Below, one piece after another: positions 15,650 through 24,607 of a DNA stretch of 64,000 nucleotides (the first letter of the stretch is position 1; each line of letters starts with the position of its first letter). Made by a program: the position numbers and the translations under genes. The stretch spans positions 62,001-126,000 of the forward strand of contig NZ_FRBE01000009.1 of NCBI RefSeq assembly GCF_900142535.1, in the 5' to 3' direction. Under the pieces are notes generated by a model. That model was given only the letters and a program-made list of their open reading frames with translations, searched no databases and was not told where the DNA came from. Source of the DNA: Fibrobacter sp. UWEL (GTDB taxonomy: Bacteria; Fibrobacterota; Fibrobacteria; Fibrobacterales; Fibrobacteraceae).

Positions 15650-16741
15650 ATGTCAATATCAGTCGGTCAAAATCTCAATCCCAATGAACAGCAAACTATT
15701 GTCAATTTTCAAAAACTACTTGATTGCACAAAAATAAAACTTCAAGCAAATCACCATACTTCTTGCAACAATGATTTTTGGAAAACATTTGAACTAGATG
15801 TCAGCGAAGCGGTTTCCGTTTCCGCAAATGAACTGCAACTACCTTGGGAAATCCAATATATTAGCGGACATAAATTTCCTGATATCGTTGCAAGAATTAA
15901 CGCAAAAGAAGCATTTGGCATAGAAGTCAAAACATTGAGTTCAAAATCAAATTCATGGAAGGTCATGGGAGGAAGCATCATGGAATCAACAAGGATTCCT
16001 GACGTTAGCAGAATTCAAGTTTTCTGTGCAAAGCAGAATCCCTTTGAAATCAAATACCGACCATTTGAAGAATGCGTTTCCAATGTTGCCGTTACTCATA
16101 GTCCACGCTATATGTTGGATATGAACCAAAATGGAAATGAATCTCTTTTCAATAAAATTTGCAAACCTTATGAAGATGTACGTCAAATGCAAAATCCATT
16201 TGACGCATTCAAATCATACTTAATAGAGTCGAAGAAAACATCAAAAGAAGCAAACAACGAAGAAGATTCCCTTTGGTGGTATAGTCCAAATGTTCAAGAG
16301 GTCAGTTCACAAGATTTGGACGAACAATTGTTTGCAGAAAATTTAATCAATTCTAAAATTCATTTTTGGAATGAACTAACAGCAAAAGAAAAAGACCATT
16401 ACAAGGCCGAAATGCTGATTAAGTCTCCCAAGGTCATCGAAGGTGATTACAACAACGCATGCAAATGGTTGTTAAAAACTCAAGGTATAATCAACCCCTC
16501 TTTCCGCGATACTTTTTCTGCAGGTGGTCAAGAAATCGTTTACGGAGTCAAGGTTCCCAAAATCATAGCCAACATAAACAAATGGAAAGACGAAATCGTC
16601 AAAATTTTAAACCATTGCGATTCTCCAAAAGATTCCTTTGAATTTTGGAAATTACAAATCAGCAGAATGACAAAATTTTCCAATGCGGAATTAGAAATTC
16701 TTAAAAGAATCGTTTCTGAAATAGGCAAACAGATAAGATAG
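15650..16741 (+). CDS. Probable type II restriction endonuclease (PD-(D/E)XK type)
   Basis: A 363-residue protein with no signal peptide. FPDIVARINAKEAFGIEVKT supplies D78, E92 and K94, the PD...ExK active-site layout of many type II endonucleases, placed after an N-terminal helical part. I cannot match it to a named enzyme. Location is the main support: it begins at the methyltransferase stop. ATG 15650 has GGAGA 6 nt upstream; ATG 15644 overlaps the methyltransferase stop as ATGA. Together they should form a restriction-modification pair cutting the site methylated by the upstream enzyme. No control (C) protein gene is visible. Confidence 0.72.
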   Translation: MSISVGQNLNPNEQQTIVNFQKLLDCTKIKLQANHHTSCNNDFWKTFELDVSEAVSVSANELQLPWEIQYISGHKFPDIVARINAKEAFGIEVKTLSSKSNSWKVMGGSIMESTRIPDVSRIQVFCAKQNPFEIKYRPFEECVSNVAVTHSPRYMLDMNQNGNESLFNKICKPYEDVRQMQNPFDAFKSYLIESKKTSKEANNEEDSLWWYSPNVQEVSSQDLDEQLFAENLINSKIHFWNELTAKEKDHYKAEMLIKSPKVIEGDYNNACKWLLKTQGIINPSFRDTFSAGGQEIVYGVKVPKIIANINKWKDEIVKILNHCDSPKDSFEFWKLQISRMTKFSNAELEILKRIVSEIGKQIR

Positions 16742-16781
16742 AGAAACAGTCATCTTTTACAAACAAATTACAAATCCCACC

Positions 16782-16809
16782 TTGCCAGCAATCCTTAATT
16801 AGCTATAAT
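16782..16809 (+). promoter_or_regulatory. Sigma70-type promoter of the DUF1016 gene
   Basis: TTGCCA (16782-16787), 16-bp spacer, TATAAT (16804-16809): a perfect -10 and near-consensus -35. The start point should fall near 16816, giving a leader of about 70 nt which is almost wholly base-paired (16829-16884). Confidence 0.75.
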
Positions 16810-16828
16810 TCTGCCCGAGGTTCGGAAA

Positions 16829-16884
16829 AGTATCTCCAAAACATCTGTTCAATACAGATGTTTTTCTTTTTTCAAGGAGATACT
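16829..16884 (+). promoter_or_regulatory. Leader hairpin that buries the ribosome-binding site
   Basis: AGTATCTCC (16829-16837) is the exact complement of GGAGATACT (16876-16884), which holds the Shine-Dalgarno and touches the ATG at 16885. Nested inside, AAACATCTGT (16839-16848) pairs with ACAGATGTTT (16854-16863), 10 perfect pairs with a 5-nt loop, followed by a T-rich tract. The inner hairpin plus T-tract could act as an early terminator, the outer stem as a translation block. Which of these is used, and what relieves it, is unknown. Confidence 0.65.
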
Positions 16885-17839
16885 ATGTCCAGTCAAATTT
16901 CCGATTTCAAATTGCCCAGTGGATGGGAAAACGCCAAACCGCAAACATTTGAAAAACTAGCGTATTCTCTGGAGCAGATCCACAAGAACACCTATTCCGC
17001 ATCGGTAAAGGCGGTAAACAAACTCGCCACCATTAGGAATTACCTAATTGGTTATTATATCGTAGAATACGAGCAAAAAGGCTTGGATCGTGCAAAGTAC
17101 GGCGAAAAGCTGTTAAAGAGCATTGAAGCCCGTTTAAATACCAGAGGGTTAAACGAGACATTGTTTAAAATTTCTAGGCAGTTTTACTTAATCTACCCAA
17201 AAATCAAGGATTATCTCTCCGGAATAAGTGCGACGCCGTCGCACCAATTCGAAACACCGGCACATCGCATTATCGAAAACCTTTCATTTTCTCATATTCG
17301 AGAAATCATGACCGTAGACGATCCATTCGCACGTTTCTTCTACGAAACGGAGTGTATCAAATGCTGTTGGAGCGTAAAAGAACTCCGCAGGCAAATCGCC
17401 ACGAATCTATTCTTCCGAGCAGGAATAAGCCAGGATCCCAAGAAACTGCTTGAACAGACAAAAAGCAATCAGACATTGAGCTATGGAATAAAGGAGCCTT
17501 TTACATTTGAATTTTTGAATCTGCCAGCAAGACAATTTAATGAAAACGACTTGGAAGGCGCCATCATGGACCACCTGCAAGAATTCCTTTTGGAAATGGG
17601 AAAAGGATTCTGTTTCGAAGCACGTCAAAAACGCATTGTCATTGACGATGAATACTACTTTGCAAATGAATGAAGGAGACAACCCTCCCGTTGGGATTCT
17701 ACTCTGCACAAAGAAGGGGAAAAAGATGGTTGAATACGCCCTGGCAGGAATGGACAACAAATTATTCGTGTCCACCTACATGCTCGCACTCCCGCAGAAA
17801 GAAACACTGGAAGAATTTTTAAAGAAAGAACTGCAGTAA
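16885..17839 (+). pseudogene. DUF1016 / YhcG-type PD-(D/E)XK nuclease, catalytic core deleted
   Basis: The first 263 codons are a normal DUF1016 protein (LPSGWENAKPQ..., IRNYLIGYYIVEYEQKG, HIREIMTVDDPFARFFYE, RFEARQKRI-like end). At IVIDDEYYFANE the frame stops (17671-17673). In the next frame the family's C-terminal part resumes with NEGDNPPVGILLCTKK, VEYALAGMDNKLFVS and ends at 17839. In intact relatives about 40 residues lie between, carrying the catalytic Asp (DLVFYH-like) and the E-x-K (IELK-like). So a deletion near 17663-17668 removed the active site and shifted the frame. The start ATG 16885 has AAGGAGA. The 17-nt palindrome at 17228 is read in frame as part of SATPSHQ. No longer a working nuclease by this reading; the N-terminal half could still be made. 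Confidence 0.85.
17228..17244. repeat. Palindromic element copy 2, in frame inside the DUF1016 gene
   Basis: GTGCGACG C CGTCGCAC, identical over 17 nt to the core at 10218-10234. Here it lies within the coding region, encoding part of ISATPSHQF, and keeps the reading frame, as palindromic elements in coding regions of other bacteria (for example Rickettsia) do. No T-run follows. Confidence 0.7.
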
Positions 17840-17847
17840 AAGAAAAC

Positions 17848-17885
17848 AAGTCCCCGAAGTTTTTGAACTTCGAGGACTTATTTTT
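17848..17885. terminator. Terminator between the DUF1016 pseudogene and ileS
   Basis: AAGTCC-c-CGAAGTT, loop TTTG, AACTTCG-a-GGACTT followed by ATTTTT: a 13-pair stem with one mismatch. It can end rightward transcription after the DUF1016 gene. Confidence 0.8.
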
Positions 17886-17893
17886 AGCTAGGT

Positions 17894-17910
17894 CCCCGGT
17901 CTAGCCGGGG
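17894..17910. repeat. CCCCGG/CCGGGG hairpin downstream of ileS
   Basis: CCCCGG, loop TCTAG, CCGGGG, flanked by GATGACA. It resembles the widespread GTCATCCCCGG-type intergenic palindromes (REP-like). It lies just beyond the ileS stop on the minus strand and may also serve there as a transcript end. Confidence 0.5.
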
Positions 17911-17959
17911 ATGACACGCAGAGGCTATTAAGCTTGGGCACTTCGCGACGTTCGCCTTG

Positions 17960-20900
17960 TTAGGCTTTTACAGTAGTAAAGCTGAATGCTTCGCCGTCGG
18001 CATCGTTGGCTTCGAGGCCTTCTGCGGAAGCAGCCCACTTGATGGCCACAGCCTGAGTCTCGCCCGCAACGTAAGCTTCATTCTCAGCAACAGCCTGCTT
18101 GAACATGTCACTTTCAGAGAACAAGGTCACTTCGATCTTGTCGGTGATAGTGTAGTTCTGATCCTTACGGCGGTTCTGGATTCGGTTGACCAGTTCGCGG
18201 GCGACGCAAGCACGGCGCAGCTCGTCGGTCACGTTCAAATCGAGAGCAACAGTGAAGTGGCTGTCAGCATCCACGGCAAGGCCTTCCGGCACAATGCGCT
18301 GGATCATCAAGCAGTCAGCACCGACTTCGCCGAATTCGAACTTGATGGTCTCACCACCCTGCAGGGCCTTGATTTCGTCAGCGCTCAGGCTGTTAAGCTT
18401 TGCAGAGATGACCTTCATGTTCTTAGCGTATTCAGGCCCCTTGGCCTTGATACCCAGGAAGTTGGGCTTTGCGGTAAGCTTCACCAGAACGGTTTCGTCT
18501 TCAAGGAACTTCATTTCGCGAACGTTCAATTCTTCGAGGATGAGGTCCTTCATGGTTTCGGCAACGTCCTTTTCTACAGCACCATGGGGCACCACAGTCA
18601 TGCTAGCAATCGGCATACGGTTCTTTACGTTGTTCGTAGCGCGAATTGCACGGCCCATTTCCACCATGCCGCGGACCATTGCGATACGCTGCACCAGGGC
18701 TTCGTCCTTCAAGGATTCGTCTGCGCTGGGGAATTCACAGAGGTGAACGCTAACAGGTGCGTTGGCATCCACTTCGCGAACGAGAATCTGGTAGATTTCT
18801 TCGGCCAGGAGCGGCAGGAACGGAGCAAGAATCTTGCTGAAGTCCACCAGCACCTTGTACATGGTAGCGTAAGCTGCATTCTTGTCGCCATCGTTTTCAG
18901 ACTTCCAGAAACGGCGGCGGCTACGACGGACGTACCAGTTGGTCAGGTCATCCACAGCGGCGATGATTGCAGGCACCACGTTGTACAAACGGTAAGCCTT
19001 CATTTCCACTTCGACCTTGGCGGCCAGATCCTGCAAGGTTGCAAGCATCCAGCGGTCCAGTTCGTTTTCGGACTTCACCACTTCACCCGGATTCCAGTTG
19101 AGCTGGCCCTTGGCGGCGTCGGCGTTGTGGTTAGAAACGAAGAAGCTAACGGCGTTCCACAGCGGGAGCATCACCTGCTTCACGATACCCTTCACACCTT
19201 CTTCGGAGAAACGCAGGTCTTCGGCCTTAAGGGCAGCAGAGTTGATGAGGAACAGACGGATGGCGTCTGCGCCGGTGCGTTCAATAAGTTCGTTGGGGTC
19301 CGGATAGTTCTTCTTGGACTTACTCATCTTGGAGCCGTCTTCGGCCAGGATGATACCATTCACAATCACGTTCTTGAAGGCAGGCTTCTGGAACAGAGCG
19401 TTAGAAAGAACGGTCAGAGTGTAGAACCAACCGCGGGTCTGGTCAAGGCCTTCGGCAATGAAGTCAGCCGGGAAGGACTTTTCAACCAGTTCCTTGTTTT
19501 CAAACGGATAGTGGCGGCTGGCATAAGGCATGGAGCCAGATTCGAACCAGCAGTCAAACACTTCCGGAGTACGCTTGAATTCCTTGCCATCCTTCTTGAT
19601 GACAATCTTATCCACGAAGTGCTTGTGGAGGTCTTCCAGAGTTTCGCCGGTGAGGTCGGCCAGTTCCTTGATGGAGCCCACGGCGATCATTTCGCCGTCG
19701 TCAGCAATCCATACAGGAATCGGGGTACCCCAGAAACGGTTACGGGAAAGGTTCCAGTCGCGGGCGTTGGCAATCCACTTACCGAAGCGACCGCTCTTGA
19801 TGTGGTCGGGAACCCAGTTCACGGTCTGGTTGTTTTCAACCATCCATTCCTTCAGAGTCTTGGTCACACCTTCTGCGTTGGTAACTTCGCCATCGATTTT
19901 CAAGAACCAAGTCTTGAGGGCGCGGTACAGCAGAGGCACACCGGTACGCCAGCAGTGGGGGTAGCTATGAACGAAGGTTTCGTGCTTGAACACGCGGCCC
20001 TGTTCCTTGAGGTAGGCGATAATGCTCTTGTCGGCTTCCTTTGCACCCAGGCCCTGCCACATGGGGACCTTGTCGGTAAACTTGCCTTCGGTATCCAGCG
20101 GGTCGAAAAGACCCAGGCCAAGAGATGCGCCCAGCTGGAAGTCTTCTTCACCGAAGGAAGGAGCGATATGCACAGCACCGGCACCGTCTTCGTCGCTAAC
20201 GAAATCGGCAACGTAGATGGTATAACGCTTGGCCAGTTCCTCTGCGGTGGCGTAAGCGTCGCTAATATGGAACAAAGCTTCGTACTTGAGGCCAGCAAGG
20301 TCAGAACCCATGCACTTGTCCACAATGTTGGGCTGCTTGAAGTAAGCGCCAGCGCGTGTACCCATGACCCAGAACTTCTTGCCGTCCTGTTCTACGCAAA
20401 CATATTCGGCGTCAGCCTTCACTGCAATAGCGAAGTTGGAAGGAAGAGTCCAAGGAGTGGTGGTCCAAACCAGGATGTTGGAACCAGCAAACTTAGCGTC
20501 GTCGGAAACCAGCGGGAAGATAAGAGTCAAGGACGGGTCCTGACGGTCCTTATAGCCCTGGTTGGTTTCGAAATTGGAAAGCGGAGTTGCAAGAGCCGGG
20601 CTGTATGGCTGGATGCGGTAGCCCTGATAGATGAGGCCCTTGTCGAAGCACTGCTTGAACACCCACCACACAGATTCCATGAAGTTCTTGTCCATGGTCT
20701 TGTAGCCCTTGTCGAAGTCCACCCAGCGGCCCATGCGACGAACAGTCTTGCGCCATTCACCGGTGTACTTCAGAACCTTGCTACGGCAGGTTTCGTTAAA
20801 CTTATCTACGCCCAGGTTCTGGATTTCGGCAACGCCAGCCAGACCCAGTTCGTTCTGCACCAGAGATTCAATAGGCAGACCGTGGCAGTCCCAACCGAAA

Positions 20901-21224
20901 CCGCGGGGAACCTTCTTGCCCTTCATGGTCCAGTAACGGGGAACGATATCCTTGATGGTACCAGCCAGCAAGTGACCATAGTGCGGAAGGCCAGTTGCAA
21001 ATCCACGGAGCCGAGGGTCGCAAAAATATGCTTGCATATTTTTATGACCGAGGCGAACAGGATTGCAGCTTTGCTGCAAACGGAGGGCCATCGTAGAAAG
21101 TATAGGGTGCAGTTTCCGGACGGCTGTCCAGAGACTTCTTAAAGCTATCATCCTTATCCCACAATCCGAGCACGCGCTCTTCGATCTGCGGGAAGGTTTC
21201 TTCTTTTTTTACTTCACGGAACAT
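17960..21224 (-). CDS. ileS: Isoleucyl-tRNA synthetase (type 2), interrupted by a 79-nt insertion
   Basis: Charges tRNA-Ile with isoleucine. ATG at 21224 (MFREVKKEETFPQIEERV), then YTFYDGPPFA, then a 79-nt insertion, then TGLPHYGHLLAGTIKDIV with the HIGH box (HYGH) and GWDCHGLPIE. The KMSKSKKN loop lies near 19320, and the long C-terminal anticodon-binding part continues to the stop at 17960. Upstream reading stops inside the insertion at 21042. Removing one copy of the TGCAAA direct repeat and the 73 nt between restores FYDGPPFATGLPHYGH and a single frame of 1,061 codons (3,186 nt including stop), with no other defect seen. The DGPPFATGLPHYGH form and the length point to the eukaryote-like, often mupirocin-tolerant type 2 enzyme. 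If this is the only copy it must be expressed by some bypass; otherwise a second ileS exists elsewhere. Confidence 0.9.
20996..21080. mobile_element. 79-nt palindromic insertion in ileS, flanked by TGCAAA repeats
   Basis: TGCAAA occurs at 20996-21001 and 21075-21080, 79 nt apart, like a 6-bp target duplication. The inserted DNA has a central hairpin with perfect arms AAAAATATGC/GCATATTTTT and a 2-nt loop, extended through two internal loops by GGTC/GACC and GCC/GGC. At the junction on the ileS 5' side a second hairpin, TTGCAGC-TTT-GCTGCAA (plus strand), spans the insertion border. CCGAGG is repeated directly on both sides of the central hairpin. No coding capacity and no transposase. No second copy is seen in this window. 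Confidence 0.8.
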
Positions 21225-21615
21225 GATTGTTCCTTTTTAAAATTTTCGGCTGAAATTTAGAAACTTTTGCACCAAGAGGCACCAATCAAGTAATCTAACC
21301 AAGGTTCCAAGGACGCTTTTCATAAAAACCCAGACATTTTTCGCCAAACGGGTCATCAAGTAGCTTCTCACACCCGAAAAAAGTCATTTTTTCAGCACAT
21401 TTTTCGAAAATAATCAGACGCCCAGCTTTCAAAAGCCGGTTTAGAAATGACAAATTCCAAATTTTCCAAAAAAAGACCAAAAATGCATACAAACTAATAA
21501 TCTAAGTTGGAATATATGATTTTATAATTTACGGAATTTGTAACGAAAATCACATATATATTAACCGCGTACTTAACAAAAGAACAACCAAACTAACAAT
21601 AATAAGAGGTACGAC
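21225..21615. other. Divergent intergenic region between ileS and the sugar symporter gene
   Basis: 391 bp, AT-rich, holding the promoters of two divergent genes. For the rightward gene TATAAT at 21523-21528 is the best -10, without a clear -35; the RBS AAGAGGT precedes ATG 21616. No conserved ORF: a 65-codon minus-strand reading at 21295-21492 has low-complexity content and no RBS. No riboswitch or T-box hallmark that I can recognise lies upstream of ileS. Confidence 0.6.
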
Positions 21616-23004
21616 ATGTCTACTGCAAAGTACAATCTCGGGCACGTCATTATGATTACTCTCTCCGCTGCAATCGGCGGTTTCCTGTTCGGCTTTGACT
21701 CTTCAGTGATCAACGGCGCTAACGTGGCACTTAAGGGTTATTTCAACTGTAACGACATGCAGTTGGGTCTGGCCGTTTCTCTGGCATTGATCGGCGCAGC
21801 TGTGGGTGCCTACTTTGCAGGTCGTCTTGCAGATAAATTCGGTCGTGTACGCTGCATGTTGGCAGCCTCCGTTCTTTTCTTCGTCAGCGCAATCGGTTCC
21901 GGCCTCCCCTTCACCGTAGCTGACTTCATTATGTGGCGCGTCATCGGTGGCGTGGGTATCGGTGTGGCCTCCATCATTGCCCCGATCTACATTGCAGAAA
22001 CTGCTCCCGCACATCTCCGCGGCCGTCTGGGTTCCATGCAGCAGTTCGCCATCGTGATTGGTATCTTCATCGCACTGCTTTCCAACTACCTCATCGTCCG
22101 CATTGCAGGTTCTGCAAGCCGTCCCATCATGGGCTTCGAAGCCTGGAAGGTGATGTTCTGGGTTGAAGCAATCCCGGCACTCATCTACGGTATCGCAGCA
22201 TACACCCTTCCGGAATCTCCCCGCTACCTGGTAAGCAAGGGCCGTCTGGACGAAGCCAAGAAGGTTTTGAGCATGATCAACTCCGATGGTGTGGAAGCAG
22301 AAATTGACTCCATTCATCAGACCTTCAAGAACGAAAAGCCTGCAAAGCTTTCTGACCTTCTGGAAATGGTTGGCGGCAAGAAGCGCATCGCTCCCGTTGT
22401 CTGGGCAGGCCTCGGCATCGCTATCCTCCAGCAGCTTGTGGGTATTAACGTGATCTTCTACTATGGTACCATGCTTTGGCAGAGCGTTGGCTTCGGCGAA
22501 AGCGATGCATTCCTTACCAGCTTGGTATCCAGCGGCATTAACCTGACCATGACTATCGCAGCAGTCCTCCTTATCGATAAGATCGGTCGTAAGCCCCTTC
22601 TCCTCATCGGTTCTGCAGGCATGGCTGTTACTCTCGGTACTCTGGGTCTCTGCTTCATCTTCGGCGCAGAAAACGGTCAGCTGAGCCACGGTGCAGGCAT
22701 TATCGCTCTCTTCGCAGCAAACCTCTATGTGACCTTCTTCGCTGCAACTTGGGGCCCTGTCATGTGGGTTATGCTGGGCGAAATGTTCAACAACCGAATC
22801 CGCGCTGTGGCCATCTCCGTTTGCGGTCTTGCACAGTGGGGCGCTAACTTCCTGGTCAGCTGGTCCTTCCCGGTCCTGGTCGGCGAAAACGGCATCGGTG
22901 TAGGCCCGACCTACATGATCTATACGGCATTCGCAGCCATAAGCTTCTTCTTCGTAGCAAAGTTCACTACGGAAACTAAGGGCAAGGCCCTGGAAGACAT
23001 GTAA
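21616..23004 (+). CDS. MFS sugar/H+ symporter (sugar porter family)
   Basis: A 462-residue inner-membrane transporter with 12 predicted helices. Family marks: GGFLFGFDSSVINGA in helix 1, GRLADKFGR and DKIGRKP in the 2-3 and 8-9 loops, PESPRYLVSKGR after helix 6, QQLVGINVIFYYG in helix 7, WGPVMWVMLGEMF in helix 10 and ETKGKALEDM at the end. The combination is that of XylE/GalP/GLUT-like sugar porters. QQ in helix 7 and the helix 10 Trp residues point to a hexose or xylose substrate. Followed by a strong terminator (23047-23076), so it is monocistronic. Confidence 0.92.
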   Translation: MSTAKYNLGHVIMITLSAAIGGFLFGFDSSVINGANVALKGYFNCNDMQLGLAVSLALIGAAVGAYFAGRLADKFGRVRCMLAASVLFFVSAIGSGLPFTVADFIMWRVIGGVGIGVASIIAPIYIAETAPAHLRGRLGSMQQFAIVIGIFIALLSNYLIVRIAGSASRPIMGFEAWKVMFWVEAIPALIYGIAAYTLPESPRYLVSKGRLDEAKKVLSMINSDGVEAEIDSIHQTFKNEKPAKLSDLLEMVGGKKRIAPVVWAGLGIAILQQLVGINVIFYYGTMLWQSVGFGESDAFLTSLVSSGINLTMTIAAVLLIDKIGRKPLLLIGSAGMAVTLGTLGLCFIFGAENGQLSHGAGIIALFAANLYVTFFAATWGPVMWVMLGEMFNNRIRAVAISVCGLAQWGANFLVSWSFPVLVGENGIGVGPTYMIYTAFAAISFFFVAKFTTETKGKALEDM

Positions 23005-23046
23005 TAGCGAATCGCTAAAATTTCTTCTCTCCTAAGACACAAGAGT

Positions 23047-23076
23047 CCCCCAGCGGTGCTGCTGGGGGGCTTTTTT
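23047..23076 (+). terminator. Intrinsic terminator after the sugar symporter gene
   Basis: CCCCCAGC, loop GGTGCT, GCTGGGGG, then GC and TTTTTT: an 8-bp GC-rich stem with a U-tract, 43 nt after the stop codon. Confidence 0.92.
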
Positions 23077-23187
23077 GCGATTTACCCAGCAAAAGCCGTA
23101 CATCTTGTAATATGGGGAAAACAGATTTTTCGGCAAAAACCTGTAAGTTTATCGTAACTTTCTTTACATAGGAATTTGGAGAAATAA

Positions 23188-24524
23188 ATGAACGGCAACT
23201 TTAACATCAAGACTTTGTTCGGCGAACTTTTAATCGCCTGCGGATTGATGTCTGCAAGTTTTGCCGCATCTCCCCTTAAAACGGTTCCCTGGAACGGCTA
23301 TTCTGGAGCAGCAAGCTTCACTTTTGACGATGGAGTTTTCCAGATCGAAACTCTCCCCCAAATATTGGGAGAAATGCCTGAAGTTAAGGTAACCTTCTTC
23401 CTTTCCAATATGGGTGCAGATATTCTGAACCTTTATGGAGCCGAATTCGCTAATTTTGCAAAATTAGGCCACGAAATTGGCAACCACTCCAACACCCACG
23501 TCCATCTTTCCAACCTAGGCGAAGACAGCTTAAGAAAGGAAGTGATTGACTTTGCTGGCGAAATTCAGCAAGTAATGGGTTATTATGGCGCAGATGTAAA
23601 CGTCACCGCCCATGCCCTCCCCTACAGCGCAAACAGCGAAACAGCCTCCAAGGTCATTAACGAGAGGCACTTCATCAATCGCAGCTCCTGGGGTAACGGC
23701 CGCCACAACTGGGATGAGGAACCTCGCTGGACAGATATGGATTCCAGAGCCTGGTATTCCTGGCCTAACGCCGAAAACGACCTCCTGAAGGCTCTGGATA
23801 CCGCCGCCTACATCGGCGATTATACCAGTTCCAATCCCTGGTACAACCCGGTAAAGGCTCCCGCCTGGGTGATCCTCCTGAACCACGGCGTGTCTTACAT
23901 GGGTGGTAACCACATTACTCCCGATGCCATGAAAAAGGCTTTCAAGCACGCAGTTGACAACAATATGTGGGTGGCCCCCTTCAGTACGGTAGGAGCCTAT
24001 TACAGAGCCCATTTTACCCTGGATGCAGCCAAGGCAGAGGCCAATGGCAACAAGTATACCATCAAGTGGAACCTCCCCCACCCAATATGCCCAAGAGCAT
24101 CCCCATGAAGGTCACCCTGGATAACGATTTCATTAACAGCACCTTCGGAAAAGACGCAAACGTGGTCCTGGAACAGAAGGGAAAAATCATCTATCCGCAC
24201 AATGGCGTGTTCACCATCGAGTTCACGGATCTTGAAGTGAATATCTGCGTTGCTACAGCAGGTTATGCCCAGAACAAACCAGAAAACATCAAGGCTTATA
24301 CAGGCATCGAAACAGTCATGGGAATTGATAATATTGAACAGACCAACAATTCCGGCAGCATTCTCGAAAACAAGCAGGTAACTTATACTCTTCACGACGT
24401 TCAGGGAAAGCTCCTGAAAAGAATCCAGAGTTTTGAAGTACCTCAGTCCATGCCCAAGGGAGTTTACTTCCTTCGTACTAATGCACCAGGCTTTACTCCC
24501 CTCACGAGAAAAGTGGTTCACTAA
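23188..24524 (+). pseudogene. Secreted polysaccharide deacetylase with a one-base frameshift
   Basis: Signal peptide at about 1-27, then a NodB-type deacetylase: FTFDDG with Asp47/Asp48 and GHEIGNHSNTHVH with metal ligands His100/His104. After KYTIKWNLPHP the first frame ends at 24108. The other frame continues the same protein (NMPKSIPMKVTLDNDFINS...) to 24524, ending in a beta-rich tail (VTYTLHDVQGKLLKRIQ ... PKGVYFLRTNAPGFTPLTRKVVH) like C-terminal sorting/attachment tails. One extra base in the C-rich stretch at 24073-24083 would join both into a 445-residue protein. It is either a real recent mutation, phase-variable slippage or a sequencing error. Expected role: deacetylating xylan- or chitin-type polymers outside the cell. 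GH8 lies next door, convergent. Confidence 0.8.
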
Positions 24525-24548
24525 ACGTCAACAACAATCTTTAAACAC

Positions 24549-24582
24549 AAAAATCCCTCGGGTGTTTGCCCGAGGGATTTTT
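24549..24582. terminator. Bidirectional terminator between deacetylase and GH8 genes
   Basis: AAAAATCCCTCGGG and CCCGAGGGATTTTT, 14 perfect pairs with a 6-nt loop. A-tract on one side and T-tract on the other let it end both convergent transcripts. Confidence 0.93.
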
Positions 24583-24607
24583 AAGCTTGGTCGCTTAGTT
24601 CAGTCAA

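Noticed and set aside
20996-21080. Self-splicing intron in ileS
   Set aside because: At 79 nt it is far too short for a group I or II intron and shows none of their conserved cores.
17957-21142. Long open reading of about 1,060 codons opposite ileS
   Set aside because: It mirrors ileS codon pattern. The protein is low-complexity Val/His/Phe-rich with no family marks, and ileS is certain on the other strand.
21225-21300. T-box leader for ileS
   Set aside because: Only a short region precedes the ATG and I find no T-box sequence (TGGNACCGCG-like) or specifier loop.
21295-21492. 65-codon minus-strand reading between ileS and the symporter
   Set aside because: No RBS, Phe/Lys-rich low complexity, in an AT-rich control region.
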